This document shows, piece after piece, positions 52,370 to 62,473 of a stretch of DNA of 64,000 bases; position 1 is the stretch's first letter; each line of letters begins with the position of its first letter. The DNA is taken from positions 186,001 through 250,000 of the forward strand of contig NZ_SJSY01000070.1 in the NCBI RefSeq assembly GCF_004352915.1. The letters are read 5' to 3'. This stretch comes from Flavobacterium zhairuonense (GTDB lineage Bacteria; Bacteroidota; Bacteroidia; Flavobacteriales; Flavobacteriaceae). Position numbers and translations under genes: made by a program. The notes under the pieces are model-generated. The model worked only from the letters and a program-made list of their open reading frames with translations, was not told the origin of the DNA and searched no databases.

Positions 52370-54154
52370 ATGATAAAGCGACTTTTTCGAAAACTAGAAA
52401 GCATTATTGCCTTAGCTCAATCTTTATTGACGCCAAAGCAGTTTATTTTTTTGTCGAGTGTCTTAGTCGGGATTTCATGTGCATTTGCTGTAATTGTTTT
52501 AAAGACTTTTGCGCACAGCGTTTTTTCTTTTGCAACCTACATTAATGGGGTTTTAAAATTAAGTTTCATTAACAGTATCTTGCCAATTATTGGTATTCTA
52601 TTGACTGTTTTTGTTATTAAAAAGGTTTTAAACGGAACGATTGAAAAAGGAACTTCGCAGATTTTATATGCAGTTGCAAAAAAGGCAAGTATCATTCCGA
52701 AAAAACAAATGTATGCGCAGATTGTTACAAGCTCTTTAACTGTAGGTTTGGGAGGTTCTGCTGGATTAGAAAGCCCAATTGTGATTACAGGAGCTGCTTT
52801 TGGATCAAATTATGCCCAAAACTATAAACTAGCATACAAAGACCGCACTTTATTGATTGGATGCGGTGTTGCGGCCGGAATTGCGGCGGCTTTTAACGCT
52901 CCAATTGCAGGAGTGCTTTTTGCAATTGAAGTTCTATTGGTTGATGTGAGTATTTCTGCTTTTACACCAATTATGATTTCCGCAGCTACAGGTGCATTGG
53001 TTTCAGCCATTGTTTTAGATGAAACAATCCTTTTATCTTTTAAAAAACAAGAAGTATTCAATTATCACAATATTCCTCTTTATGTCGTTTTAGGAATTTT
53101 GACAGGTTTTGTTGCGGTTTATTATGCTCGAAATTTTCAGCGTGTTGAACATTATTTTGCCAAAATGAAAATTGGCCCATACAAAAAAGCTTTAATTGGA
53201 TCAACACTTTTAGCTCTACTGATTTTCGTTTTTCCAACATTGTTTGGTGAAGGATATGAAAGCATCAAAACGTTATCAGAAAGTGATCCAGGACAATTGT
53301 TAGACAACACCTTATTTGCCGATTTTAGAAACAACCAATGGGTTTTACTTTTGTTTGTTGGATGTACAATGATGGTAAAAGTCTTCGCATCAGGACTTAC
53401 ACTCGGAAGTGGCGGAAATGGAGGTAATTTTGCTCCTTCTCTATTTTTAGGCTCCTATTTGGGTTATTTTTTCTCCAAATTAATAAGTCTTACTGGTATA
53501 TCACATTTGCCAATCAGCAACTTCACTATGGTTGGAATGGCAGGTATTCTGAGCGGATTATTTCATGCGCCACTGACCGCAATATTCCTTATTGCGGAAA
53601 TCACTGGAGGTTATGGGCTTATGATTCCGCTTATGATCGTTTCGTCTATCAGTTTTGCGATATCAAAACGATTTGAAAAATATTCGCTTGACGTAAAAAA
53701 TCTTGCCAAAAAAGGTCATGCCTTCACCAGCAATAAAGATTCTAATATTCTATCAACTTTAGATATCGATAGCATCATTCAATGTGATTACCTTACAGTA
53801 CATCCAGATGAAAATTTAAGCAAACTGGTTGACCTAATTTCGCATTCAAATCAAGTTGTTTTTCCAGTTGTAAACAATGAAAAAGATTTAGTTGGAGTTG
53901 TACATTTTAATGATATTCGTGAGATTATTTTTAACGCGTATCGCGTCAAATACACGCAAATTAAAGATGTAATGAAAATTCCAGCTGCTACTATTTCATC
54001 ATATGACAGCATGGAAATCGTAATGACAAAATTCGAAAACTCAAAATCGGCATTCTTGCCAGTACTTCGAAATGAAAAATACTACGGCATCATTTCTAAA
54101 TCCATAGCGCTTGAAGCTTACCGAATGAAATTGCGTTCTATGACGATTGAGTAA
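52370..54154 (+). CDS. CLC-family chloride channel/transporter with CBS domains
   Basis: The 594-residue membrane protein has the CLC core with GLGGSAGLESP (the Glu in this loop is the conserved gating/proton glutamate of CLC antiporters), GSGGNGGNFAPSLFLG and a C-terminal pair of CBS domains (about 460-590, starting DSIIQCDYLTVHPD). CBS pairs bind adenine nucleotides and regulate the channel. It exchanges chloride or nitrate-like anions for protons; anion choice cannot be read here. It lies between GGT and Fic genes. Confidence 0.9.
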   Translation: MIKRLFRKLESIIALAQSLLTPKQFIFLSSVLVGISCAFAVIVLKTFAHSVFSFATYINGVLKLSFINSILPIIGILLTVFVIKKVLNGTIEKGTSQILYAVAKKASIIPKKQMYAQIVTSSLTVGLGGSAGLESPIVITGAAFGSNYAQNYKLAYKDRTLLIGCGVAAGIAAAFNAPIAGVLFAIEVLLVDVSISAFTPIMISAATGALVSAIVLDETILLSFKKQEVFNYHNIPLYVVLGILTGFVAVYYARNFQRVEHYFAKMKIGPYKKALIGSTLLALLIFVFPTLFGEGYESIKTLSESDPGQLLDNTLFADFRNNQWVLLLFVGCTMMVKVFASGLTLGSGGNGGNFAPSLFLGSYLGYFFSKLISLTGISHLPISNFTMVGMAGILSGLFHAPLTAIFLIAEITGGYGLMIPLMIVSSISFAISKRFEKYSLDVKNLAKKGHAFTSNKDSNILSTLDIDSIIQCDYLTVHPDENLSKLVDLISHSNQVVFPVVNNEKDLVGVVHFNDIREIIFNAYRVKYTQIKDVMKIPAATISSYDSMEIVMTKFENSKSAFLPVLRNEKYYGIISKSIALEAYRMKLRSMTIE

Positions 54155-54157
54155 TTT

Positions 54158-54199
54158 TTAATATCGGATAGGTTGTTTTTTTTGTTTATCCGATATTAA
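54158..54199. promoter_or_regulatory. 13-bp perfect inverted repeat spanning the Fic promoter (candidate operator)
   Basis: The arms 54158-54170 and 54187-54199 are perfect complements (core AATATCGGATA), with a T-rich 16-nt spacer that includes the -33 TTTG. The right arm lies in the spacer of the promoter, so a protein bound here would block it. It could also end the CLC transcript. Confidence 0.65.
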
Positions 54200-54211
54200 G
54201 ATGTATCTTTG
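54181..54211 (+). promoter_or_regulatory. consensus promoter of the Fic gene
   Basis: TTTG (54181-54184), exactly 19 nt, then TATCTTTG (54204-54211), a perfect match to TTTG-N19-TAnnTTTG. The ATG at 54219 starts eight bases after the -7 element, so the message would be almost leaderless. Confidence 0.8.
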
Positions 54212-54218
54212 TAGGATT

Positions 54219-55172
54219 ATGTTTAATATTGATCTAACATACCGAGAAGAATTTCAATCCACTTTTGATAGATTGTATCAAAAAAGGCAGGAACTGCAAA
54301 ACAGCAGACCATTGCCTAATATTGCTTTAAATAAAATACGTGAAAGTCTTTCTCTAGAATGGACATATAACTCAAACAGTATTGAAGGGAATACACTTAG
54401 CTTGCGAGAAACCCAAATGGTTATTCAAGAAGGAATTACTATTAAGGGCAAATCACTTCGCGAGCATTTTGAAACCCATAATCATGATAAAGCTATTGAT
54501 TATCTCTACTCAATTGTAGATGAAAATTACAAATTACGAAGTATAGATATTCTTTCCATTCATGGTTTGGTAATGCGCTCTATCGAAGAAGATTTTGCAG
54601 GAAGAATTCGTAACGGAGGAGTTCGAATTTCAGGAGCCAATTTTATGCCTCCAAATGCCAATAGGGTTTCTGATTATTTAGATGAATTAATAGAATTTAT
54701 CAATACAAATCCTTTAGGTTTAAATGATATTGAACTTGCCACAATCTATCATCATAAACTGGTCTGGATTCATCCTTTTTTTGATGGAAATGGGCGTACG
54801 GTGCGTTTAAGCATGAATTTATTATTAATGCGTTCTGGTTTTCCTCCTGCCATTATTCTAAAAAATGACCGCAAGAAATATTATGAAGCACTCAACCAAG
54901 CCAATAATGGAAATTACCAGAAATTGACCCTTTTAATGTGCCAAGCACTCGAAAGAACTCTAAATATTTATCTAGGAGCAATGCCAGGAAGCCCTTATGA
55001 TTATCAATCGATACAAAATATAGTTAGTGAACCTGATACTCCTTATGGCCAAGAATATGTAAGTTTACTGGCAAGAACAGGAAAAATTGATGCTTACAAA
55101 GAAGGCCGAAATTGGTACACCACCAAAGAAGCAATTGAAAACTATATGGCAACCCGAAAAAGAAAACGCTGA
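54219..55172 (+). CDS. Fic-domain protein with internal inhibitory helix and C-terminal helix-turn-helix
   Basis: The 317-residue protein has the inhibitory motif S52xxxE56G57 near the N-terminus (NSNSIEGN), so it is a class II Fic protein that restrains itself. The catalytic motif is HPFFDGNGRTVR with His-185, and a C-terminal region (about 240-315, PYGQEYVSLLARTGKIDAYK, then GRNWYTTKEAIENYM) resembles a helix-turn-helix. Fic enzymes transfer AMP or other groups to proteins. An inverted repeat overlies its promoter, so the helix-turn-helix may control its own gene. ATG 54219 is chosen, since 54201 lies inside the promoter. Confidence 0.88.
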   Translation: MFNIDLTYREEFQSTFDRLYQKRQELQNSRPLPNIALNKIRESLSLEWTYNSNSIEGNTLSLRETQMVIQEGITIKGKSLREHFETHNHDKAIDYLYSIVDENYKLRSIDILSIHGLVMRSIEEDFAGRIRNGGVRISGANFMPPNANRVSDYLDELIEFINTNPLGLNDIELATIYHHKLVWIHPFFDGNGRTVRLSMNLLLMRSGFPPAIILKNDRKKYYEALNQANNGNYQKLTLLMCQALERTLNIYLGAMPGSPYDYQSIQNIVSEPDTPYGQEYVSLLARTGKIDAYKEGRNWYTTKEAIENYMATRKRKR

Positions 55173-55191
55173 TTTTAAATCAGCGTTTTTT
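55163..55191 (+). terminator. intrinsic terminator after the Fic gene, containing its stop codon
   Basis: AAAACGCTGATTT (55163-55175) pairs with a complement at 55178-55188, followed by T residues. The Fic stop codon TGA (55170-55172) lies inside the stem. Confidence 0.75.
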
Positions 55192-55249
55192 GTTACTATT
55201 TGTAACATAAACTTTTGCTGTCGAGCACTAAAAGAACAAATCAAAGTGG

Positions 55250-55257
55250 TAACTTTG
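55250..55257 (+). promoter_or_regulatory. -7 element of uvrA
   Basis: TAACTTTG matches TAnnTTTG, 16 nt before the ATG at 55274. Confidence 0.5.
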
Positions 55258-55273
55258 CGTTTTGCTCAAAATT

Positions 55274-58105
55274 ATGCTAGACAAAGACAATACTATTGAA
55301 GTTCTTGGTGCAAGAGTTCATAATCTGAAAAATATCGATATTTCTATTCCGCGTGAAAAACTGGTTGTAATTACCGGTCTTTCAGGTTCGGGAAAATCTT
55401 CTTTGGCATTTGACACTATTTATGCCGAAGGTCAGCGTCGCTATGTTGAAACTTTTTCGGCTTATGCCAGACAATTCCTTGGTGGTTTAGAGCGTCCAGA
55501 TGTTGATAAAATCGACGGGCTTTCTCCAGTAATTGCAATTGAACAAAAAACAACCAGCAAAAGTCCGCGTTCTACTGTTGGAACTATTACTGAAATTTAC
55601 GATTTCTTAAGACTTTTATATGCCCGTGGAGCAGACGCATACAGTTATAATACGGGTGAAAAAATGGTTTCGTATTCTGATGAGCAAATCAAAGATTTGA
55701 TTATTCAGGATTACAATGGAAAACGAATCAACATTTTGGCTCCAGTTATTAAAGCCAGAAAAGGACATTATGCTGAACTTTTCCAGCAAATTACAAAACA
55801 AGGATTCTTGAAAGTTCGCGTAAATGGCGAAGTTCAGGATTTAGTTTCCGGAATGAAACTAGACCGCTACAAAACTCATGATATTGAGATTATTGTGGAT
55901 AGAATGGTGATTGAAGACAATCCTGAGACACAAAAAAGACTTTCAGAAAGCATTAATACAGCAATGCATCATGGCGAAGATGTTTTAATGATTTTAGATC
56001 AAGATTCAAATGAAGTTCGCTATTTCAGTAGAAATCTGATGTGTCCTACAACTGGAATATCCTATCAAAATCCTGAACCAAATTTATTCTCATTCAACTC
56101 TCCAAAAGGAGCTTGTCCGCATTGCAATGGATTGGGAACAGTTCATGAAATCAATGTGAAAAAGATTATTCCGAATCCGAAATTATCGATTAAAAGTGGC
56201 GGTTTTGCACCGCTTGGCGAATACAAATCTTCCTGGATTTTCAAGCAATTGGAAACCATTGGAGAAAAATTCGGCTTTAAAATAACCGATCCAATCGAGA
56301 AAATTCCAGAAGAAGCAATGCAAATGATTTTGTATGGCGGAAAAGATAAGTTTTCAATCAACTCAAAAGATCTTGGTGTAACCAGAGAATATAAAATTGA
56401 TTTTGAAGGAATTTCTAATTTCATCAAAAACCAATATGACGAAAGTTCTTCAACAGCTTTAAAACGCTGGGCAAAAGATTTTATGGACGAAATTGATTGT
56501 CCAGTTTGCGAAGGATCACGCCTGAAAAAAGAAGCTCTATTTTTTAGAGTCAATGAAAAAAACATCACCGAATTGTGTGATATGGATATTTCAGATCTAA
56601 CAGCTTGGTTTCAAGATTTAAATAGTCATTTGACAGACAAACAGCTTTTAATTGCTTCTGAAGTGGTGAAAGAAATCAAAGATCGTTTGAATTTCTTGAT
56701 GAATGTTGGTTTGAATTATTTGGCTTTAAGCCGAAGCTCAAAATCGCTTTCTGGCGGTGAAGCACAACGTATTCGTTTGGCAACACAAATTGGCTCGCAA
56801 TTGGTTGGCGTTTTATATATTTTGGACGAACCAAGTATTGGTTTACACCAAAGAGACAATGAAAAGCTAATTCAATCTTTGGAACAATTACGCGACATCG
56901 GAAACTCAGTTATTGTGGTTGAACACGATAAAGACATGATCGAAACTGCTGATTATGTAATTGATATTGGTCCAAAAGCGGGTAAATATGGTGGAGAAAT
57001 CATCAGTATTGGGACACCGAAAGAAACTTTAGCTTCAGACACTATTACCGCTCAATATTTGAATGGCAAAATGAAATTTGACATTCCGAAGAAAAGAAGA
57101 AAAGGAAATGGCAAATTCTTAAAACTGACTGGAGCAACAGGAAATAACTTAAAAAATGTTTCTATTGAAATTCCATTAGGTCAATTAACCTGTGTTACAG
57201 GAGTTTCTGGAAGCGGAAAATCGACTTTGATTAACGAAACGCTTTACCCTATTTTAAATGCATATTATTTTAATGGCGTGAAAAAACCACAGCCTTATAA
57301 AAAAATAGAAGGTTTAGAACATATCGATAAAGTTATTGATATCGACCAAAGTCCGATTGGAAGAACACCGCGTTCAAATCCAGCAACATACACGGAGGTT
57401 TTTACTGAAATCAGAAATTTATTTACCATGACTTCTGAAAGTATGATTCGCGGTTACAAAGCGGGTCGTTTCAGTTTTAATGTAAAAGGCGGACGTTGCG
57501 AAACTTGTGAAGGATCTGGCGTTAGAACAATCGAAATGAACTTTTTGCCAGATGTTTACGTAGAATGCGAAACTTGCCAAGGAAAACGTTTCAATAGAGA
57601 AACATTGGAAATCAGATACAAGGGGAAATCAATATCGGATGTTTTGGATATGACGGTTGATGAAGCAGTTCCATTCTTTGAAAACATTCCGAAGATTCAT
57701 AGAAAAATCAAAACCATTCAGGATGTTGGTTTGGGTTACATTACACTTGGTCAACAAAGCACAACACTTTCGGGTGGTGAAGCGCAACGTATAAAGCTAG
57801 CGGGAGAATTGTCTAAAAAAGATACTGGAAATACTTTTTATATTCTGGACGAACCTACAACCGGACTACACTTTGAAGATATTCGCGTTTTGATGGAAGT
57901 AATCAATAAATTGGTTGATAAAGGAAATACAATTCTAGTAATCGAACACAACATGGATGTTATCAAACTTGCAGATTATATTATTGATATTGGCCCAGAA
58001 GGCGGAAAAGGCGGTGGACAACTTGTTGCAAAAGGAACTCCAGAAGAAGTGGCGCAAAACAAAAAGAGTTATACAGCTAAGTTTTTGAAAAAGGAATTAG
58101 CGTAA
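55274..58105 (+). CDS. uvrA: excinuclease ABC subunit A
   Basis: The 943-residue UvrA has two ABC-type ATPase modules (Walker [10 protein letters not shown] near residue 36 and GVSGSGKST in the second half), two LSGGEAQR signatures, and zinc-binding cysteine pairs in [17 protein letters not shown] and [16 protein letters not shown]. It scans DNA for damage in nucleotide excision repair with UvrB. ATG 55274 is preferred over the upstream TTG (55262). No uvrB lies nearby, which is normal. Confidence 0.95.
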   Translation: MLDKDNTIEVLGARVHNLKNIDISIPREKLVVITGLSGSGKSSLAFDTIYAEGQRRYVETFSAYARQFLGGLERPDVDKIDGLSPVIAIEQKTTSKSPRSTVGTITEIYDFLRLLYARGADAYSYNTGEKMVSYSDEQIKDLIIQDYNGKRINILAPVIKARKGHYAELFQQITKQGFLKVRVNGEVQDLVSGMKLDRYKTHDIEIIVDRMVIEDNPETQKRLSESINTAMHHGEDVLMILDQDSNEVRYFSRNLMCPTTGISYQNPEPNLFSFNSPKGACPHCNGLGTVHEINVKKIIPNPKLSIKSGGFAPLGEYKSSWIFKQLETIGEKFGFKITDPIEKIPEEAMQMILYGGKDKFSINSKDLGVTREYKIDFEGISNFIKNQYDESSSTALKRWAKDFMDEIDCPVCEGSRLKKEALFFRVNEKNITELCDMDISDLTAWFQDLNSHLTDKQLLIASEVVKEIKDRLNFLMNVGLNYLALSRSSKSLSGGEAQRIRLATQIGSQLVGVLYILDEPSIGLHQRDNEKLIQSLEQLRDIGNSVIVVEHDKDMIETADYVIDIGPKAGKYGGEIISIGTPKETLASDTITAQYLNGKMKFDIPKKRRKGNGKFLKLTGATGNNLKNVSIEIPLGQLTCVTGVSGSGKSTLINETLYPILNAYYFNGVKKPQPYKKIEGLEHIDKVIDIDQSPIGRTPRSNPATYTEVFTEIRNLFTMTSESMIRGYKAGRFSFNVKGGRCETCEGSGVRTIEMNFLPDVYVECETCQGKRFNRETLEIRYKGKSISDVLDMTVDEAVPFFENIPKIHRKIKTIQDVGLGYITLGQQSTTLSGGEAQRIKLAGELSKKDTGNTFYILDEPTTGLHFEDIRVLMEVINKLVDKGNTILVIEHNMDVIKLADYIIDIGPEGGKGGGQLVAKGTPEEVAQNKKSYTAKFLKKELA

Positions 58106-58157
58106 AGACTATTTCTTGAAAAATGGATGGACCAAAATCTATTCACATCGAACGTCT

Positions 58158-58182
58158 GACGGATTTCAATCCGTCATTTTTT
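58158..58182 (+). terminator. intrinsic terminator after uvrA
   Basis: GACGGATT (58158-58165) pairs with AATCCGTC (58168-58175) around a 2-nt centre, followed by a T run. Confidence 0.8.
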
Positions 58183-58373
58183 TGATAATTGCCTAAAAAT
58201 AAAATTTTAAGTAATAACTAAACATTATCTCTGGATTACTTTTAGATTATAAACCTTCCTTTTTGTAACAATTCTAATAAAAAGTGTTAATTTAGCATCC
58301 GCCTTTTTTCAAAAATTTGAGCTTTAAACAAAAATATTTCAATTAAACCAATTGTTCAATTGAAACCAACTCT

Positions 58374-58473
58374 AGCCCTGATGGGAGCGGCATCTCCCGA
58401 TTTAGAAAAACAAGGCTTTTGAGCCGTAGCTTTTTGTTTATCGGGAATATAGCGGACAGCAGGAATCAGCTCC
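58374..58473 (+). ncRNA. structured intergenic RNA resembling the flavo-1 motif
   Basis: Conserved-looking words AGCCCTGATGGGAGCGGCAT at the 5' side and ATATAGCGGACAGCAGG at the 3' side flank an internal stem-loop. Pairing seen: CCTG (58377-58380) with CAGG (58459-58462), TCCCGAT (58394-58400) with ATCGGGA (58440-58446), and an inner hairpin with GGCT/AGCC. From memory this matches the abundant flavobacterial flavo-1 RNA, a structured element of unknown function; I cannot check the covariance model. It lies 60 nt upstream of the LOG gene. Confidence 0.6.
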
Positions 58474-58532
58474 TTCTTGTTACTATAAAAAATGACAGCT
58501 TTAAATAAAAATAATAAATTAAAATACCTAAA

Positions 58533-59261
58533 ATGAGATTAGAAGATTTTGATAATGATGAAGATAAAGTAATCCAAGACAGTTTAAAACAAAAGACTTG
58601 GAATGAAATTAAATCCAATGACAGCTGGGCAATTTTTAAAATTATGTCTGAGTTTGTCAATGGTTATGAAAGCATGGGGCGTATTGGTCCTTGTGTTTCT
58701 ATTTTTGGATCGGCAAGAACAAAACCAGATGATAAATACTATCAATTGGCTGAGAAAATTGCTTTTAAAATCAGTAAAGCTGGCTACGGCGTAATTACGG
58801 GAGGAGGCCCGGGAATTATGGAAGCTGGAAATAAAGGCGCACATTTAGGAGGCGGAACTTCTGTTGGTTTAAACATTGAATTGCCTTTTGAACAGCATTT
58901 TAACCCTTATATTGATCACGATAAAAACTTGAATTTCGATTATTTCTTTGTGAGAAAAGTAATGTTCGTTAAATATTCACAAGGTTTTGTGGTTATGCCA
59001 GGAGGTTTTGGAACTTTAGACGAAATGTTTGAAGCGATTACTTTAATCCAGACTAAGAAAATTGGAAAATTCCCGATTATATTGGTTGGAGTGGAATTCT
59101 GGTCGGGATTGATTGACTGGGTAAAAACGGTTTTGGTAGAAAAAATGCATACCGTTAGTCCAGAAGATTTGAACTTGTTTAAAGTAGTTGACACTGAAGA
59201 CGAAGTTGTTGAAGCTTTAGATAAATTCTACAAGAAATACGATTTGAGTCCGAATTTCTAA
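58533..59261 (+). CDS. LOG-family protein (cytokinin riboside phosphoribohydrolase-like)
   Basis: The 242-residue protein has a Rossmann-like fold with FGSARTKPDD, GGGPGIMEAGNKGA and PGGFGTLDE, the latter two being the signature of the LOG/TIGR00730 family. LOG enzymes remove ribose-5-phosphate from nucleotides such as cytokinin riboside monophosphate, but in bacteria they usually act on AMP-like nucleotides. The flavo-1-like RNA precedes it. Confidence 0.9.
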   Translation: MRLEDFDNDEDKVIQDSLKQKTWNEIKSNDSWAIFKIMSEFVNGYESMGRIGPCVSIFGSARTKPDDKYYQLAEKIAFKISKAGYGVITGGGPGIMEAGNKGAHLGGGTSVGLNIELPFEQHFNPYIDHDKNLNFDYFFVRKVMFVKYSQGFVVMPGGFGTLDEMFEAITLIQTKKIGKFPIILVGVEFWSGLIDWVKTVLVEKMHTVSPEDLNLFKVVDTEDEVVEALDKFYKKYDLSPNF

Positions 59262-59350
59262 AATATTTTTTTGCCACATAAATCAGTAAGCAATTTGAGT
59301 AATCGCTTTAATGCCAACTTATTTTGCTTATAATATGATTAAATTTTAAG

Positions 59351-59377
59351 AGCTGTTTTTTAAAACAGCTTTTTTTA
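59351..59377 (+). terminator. intrinsic terminator after the LOG gene
   Basis: AGCTGTTTT (59351-59359) pairs with AAAACAGCT (59362-59370), followed by a T run to 59377. Confidence 0.8.
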
Positions 59378-59436
59378 TGCTATTTTTACAAAAATCCAAA
59401 AGATCTTGATACACGTAACTTAAGATATAATTATAC

Positions 59437-59444
59437 TATTTTTG
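59437..59444 (+). promoter_or_regulatory. -7 element of the M1-like/barrel gene
   Basis: TATTTTTG matches TAnnTTTG. The TTG start candidate at 59442 lies inside it, and the TTG at 59454 starts 10 nt after it. Confidence 0.55.
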
Positions 59445-59453
59445 CGCCACTAC

Positions 59454-62285
59454 TTGAAATCATTATATAAAATTTTTATCCTGATTTTTGTTTTATTGAG
59501 CTCGGTAAAACAATATGCACAACATCAATCTAAGATGGAAGTGGCGGTTAATCTTGACCTTAAAACACTTAATGTTAGGCAAGACATTACGTACTATAAT
59601 ACTTCCAACGATTCTTTGGATGCAATTGTGCTGAATGATTGGAACAATGCTTTTTCTGATAAAAACACGCCATTAGCTCGACGTTTTTCAGATGAGTTTT
59701 ATAGAGGTTTTCATGTTGCAAAACCTGAAGAAAGAGGAAATACGACTATTTTGAATCTTACTGATTCTGATGATTTAGCACTTGAATGGCAAAGAACAGA
59801 TAAAAACCCTGATTTTATTATTATCAAACTAAACAAAAAACTGTATCCAGGCGAGAAAATTGATTTACATCTAATTTATATTTCAAAAATTCCAAGTGCA
59901 AAATTCACACATTACGGTTTTGACCAAAATGGAGGCATGATTTTAAAAAACTGGTTTTTGAGTCCTGCCCGATTTGAAAATCATTATTTTGTAAAAAACA
60001 ATAATTTCAATCTTGACGATATTGCAAATGCTGTGGTCGATTATCAGGTTGAAATAAAACTTCCTGCAAATTATTTCATCAGTACTGATTTGGATTCGGT
60101 TTCAAAAGACGAGTCAAATTCTTCATTTACAAATTATGTTTTTTCTGGAAACAACAGGACTGATTTCAATGTTATGATTGAGAAACAAAACAGTTTCAGA
60201 AGCTATACAAATGGAGATTTGGAAATAGTTTCAGACTTGAAAACAAAGAAATTGAATGAAATTCAAAGAGCCATAATCATAAACAGAGTTGCTACTTTTG
60301 CAAATGAATTTATTGGGAAATATCCGCATTCAAAAATCTCAGTTTCACAGGCAGATTATGACCGAAATCCGTTTTACGGACTAAATCAGCTTCCTTCTTT
60401 CATCAGTCCGTTTTCAGACGAATTTATCTTCGAAATTACTTTTCTAAAAACCTATCTGAGCAATTATCTAAAAAACTCCCTAAAACTAGATCCGAGAAAA
60501 GACAATTGGATCTATGACGGAATTCAGATTTACACCATGATGAAATACATGGAAGAGCATCATTTGGATCAAAAAATGCTTGGAAGACTTTCGGATATGA
60601 AACTTTTTGACAGCTACAACATTACCAATTTGACTTTTAACGAGCAATACAGTTACTATTATATGCTGATGGCTCGAAAAAATCTAGATCAACCACTTGG
60701 AGATCCAAAAAATACACTCATCAAATTCAACGAACAGATTGCTAGTAAATACCGCGCAGGATTGAGCTTAAGCTACTTAGATGATTATTTGAATCATAAT
60801 ATTGTACCTGAAAGTGCGCAAGAGTTTTATGCCTTGAATAAAACACAACAAACAAACCGATATGATTTTGAAAAAATTCTTACCGAAAATAGTCCAAAAA
60901 AAATTGACTGGTTTTTTAGAACTATTATCGAATCACGCGATATTATAGATTATAAATTTACTGATGTTTCAAGAACAAAAGACAGCGTTCAATTTTCAGT
61001 AAAAAACAAAACAGGAGTTTTTGCTCCTATTCCGGTTTATGGAATCAAAAAAAATGAAGTTGTTTTTAAAGAATGGATTGAACCGAAAAATAATGATTCA
61101 GTTTATCATTTCAGCCGAAAAAATGCAGATAAAATCGTCTTGAATTACGATAACGAAGTTCCAGAATACAATCAGCGAAACAACTGGAAATCATTAAAAA
61201 CAATTGCGATAACAAATCGTCCGATCAAATTCAATTTTGCAAAAGATTTAGAAGATCCGTACTATAATCAGATTTTATATATTCCGACTTTAACTTACAA
61301 CTATTATGACGGTATAACGCCTGGAATTCGCTTTCATAATAAAACCATACTAGACAAACCGTTTTTGTTTGATATTAATCCAGCTTATTCAATCAAAGCG
61401 CAAACCATATCAGGTTCTTCGGCATTTTCTTGGAATCAATATTATCGAAATAGCACCCTTTATAATGTACGATATTCTATCAGCCAGAATTATTTTCATT
61501 ATGCTCCAGATGCGACTTATTTGCGATTAAATCCAATGGTACAACTGCGCATTCGTGAAGAAAACTTCAGAGATAATAGAAAGCAACTTATTATGTTTCG
61601 CCAAGTAATTGTAAATCGTGAAGCAAGCGAATATATCACTGATAATTCAAAACCAAATTATTCAATTTTTAATGCCCGATACTCAAATACTAAAACTGAG
61701 CTTGTCGATCATTTCAGTTATATGAATGATATTCAGTTTTCTGGAGATTTTGGAAAACTGTCTGGAGAAGTTGAATATAGACGTTTATTTGAAAACAATC
61801 ATAAACTAAATTTACGATTATACGCGGGAGCATTTTTATATAACACAACAAATTCAGATTATTTCAGTTTTGGTCTAGACAGGCCAACAGATTATTTATT
61901 TGATTATAACTTGTTTGGAAGATCCGAATCAACAGGATTTTTCAGCCAGCAGTTTGTATTGGCCGAGGGTGGATTTAAGTCGCAACTGCAACCTTCTTAT
62001 GCCAATCAATGGATGACGACCTTAAACGCTAGCTACGCTATTTGGAACTGGGTTGAAGTGTACGGAGATATTGGATTTTTGAAGAATAAGCATGATGCAG
62101 CGTTTTTTGCATATGATAGTGGTATTCGTTTAAACTTGGTTCCAGATTATTTTGAACTCTATTTTCCAGTCTATTCGAACAATGGATGGGAAATTTCTCA
62201 AAGTAAATACAACGAAAAAATACGATTTGTGATAACTTTTTCTCCAAAAACATTAGTCAATCTTTTCACTAGAAAATGGTTTTAA
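59454..62285 (+). CDS. inactive-looking M1 gluzincin-like protein fused to an outer-membrane beta barrel
   Basis: The protein (about 943 residues) has a signal peptide ending near QYAQ, an N-terminal beta domain similar to M1 peptidases (MEVAVNLDLKTLNVRQDITY, about 30-270), a helical M1-like region (about 285-480) and a C-terminal barrel (about 590-943) ending in aromatic KWF. The HExxH zinc motif is not seen: the matching place reads EITFLKTYL, and the second Glu segment (WLNEG-type) reads WIYDGIQIY. It is therefore probably not a protease. The start is unclear: TTG 59454 keeps the signal peptide, while TTG 59442 lies in a -7 element. It stands alone between LOG and E1 genes. Confidence 0.7.
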   Translation: MKSLYKIFILIFVLLSSVKQYAQHQSKMEVAVNLDLKTLNVRQDITYYNTSNDSLDAIVLNDWNNAFSDKNTPLARRFSDEFYRGFHVAKPEERGNTTILNLTDSDDLALEWQRTDKNPDFIIIKLNKKLYPGEKIDLHLIYISKIPSAKFTHYGFDQNGGMILKNWFLSPARFENHYFVKNNNFNLDDIANAVVDYQVEIKLPANYFISTDLDSVSKDESNSSFTNYVFSGNNRTDFNVMIEKQNSFRSYTNGDLEIVSDLKTKKLNEIQRAIIINRVATFANEFIGKYPHSKISVSQADYDRNPFYGLNQLPSFISPFSDEFIFEITFLKTYLSNYLKNSLKLDPRKDNWIYDGIQIYTMMKYMEEHHLDQKMLGRLSDMKLFDSYNITNLTFNEQYSYYYMLMARKNLDQPLGDPKNTLIKFNEQIASKYRAGLSLSYLDDYLNHNIVPESAQEFYALNKTQQTNRYDFEKILTENSPKKIDWFFRTIIESRDIIDYKFTDVSRTKDSVQFSVKNKTGVFAPIPVYGIKKNEVVFKEWIEPKNNDSVYHFSRKNADKIVLNYDNEVPEYNQRNNWKSLKTIAITNRPIKFNFAKDLEDPYYNQILYIPTLTYNYYDGITPGIRFHNKTILDKPFLFDINPAYSIKAQTISGSSAFSWNQYYRNSTLYNVRYSISQNYFHYAPDATYLRLNPMVQLRIREENFRDNRKQLIMFRQVIVNREASEYITDNSKPNYSIFNARYSNTKTELVDHFSYMNDIQFSGDFGKLSGEVEYRRLFENNHKLNLRLYAGAFLYNTTNSDYFSFGLDRPTDYLFDYNLFGRSESTGFFSQQFVLAEGGFKSQLQPSYANQWMTTLNASYAIWNWVEVYGDIGFLKNKHDAAFFAYDSGIRLNLVPDYFELYFPVYSNNGWEISQSKYNEKIRFVITFSPKTLVNLFTRKWF

Positions 62286-62473
62286 TTGAATAAATTTTAA
62301 ACAAAATGTTGAATTATTTTTAAACAAATCGATTTTTTACTAAAAATTACATAAATAAAATACGTAGTTTTTTGATTTTAAATACAAATAATTAAATTAT
62401 ATTTATTTTAAAGAATTATGATTATTGATTGTTTTTAAGTAATTTCGCAGTCTCAACATGACCATTAAAGATT

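Larger units (their letters stand above)
58106..58532. other. 427-nt gap between uvrA and the LOG gene
   Basis: Contains the uvrA terminator (58158-58182) and the flavo-1-like RNA element (58374-58473). The rest shows no gene; a short AT-rich stretch near 58480-58530 precedes the LOG start. Confidence 0.5.

Noticed and set aside
54219..55172. Fic gene as half of a toxin-antitoxin pair
   Set aside because: The inhibitory SxxxEG motif lies within the same protein, and no small antitoxin gene precedes it.
56143..56568. Minus-strand frame inside uvrA
   Set aside because: Shadow of uvrA, which shows all family motifs in its own frame.
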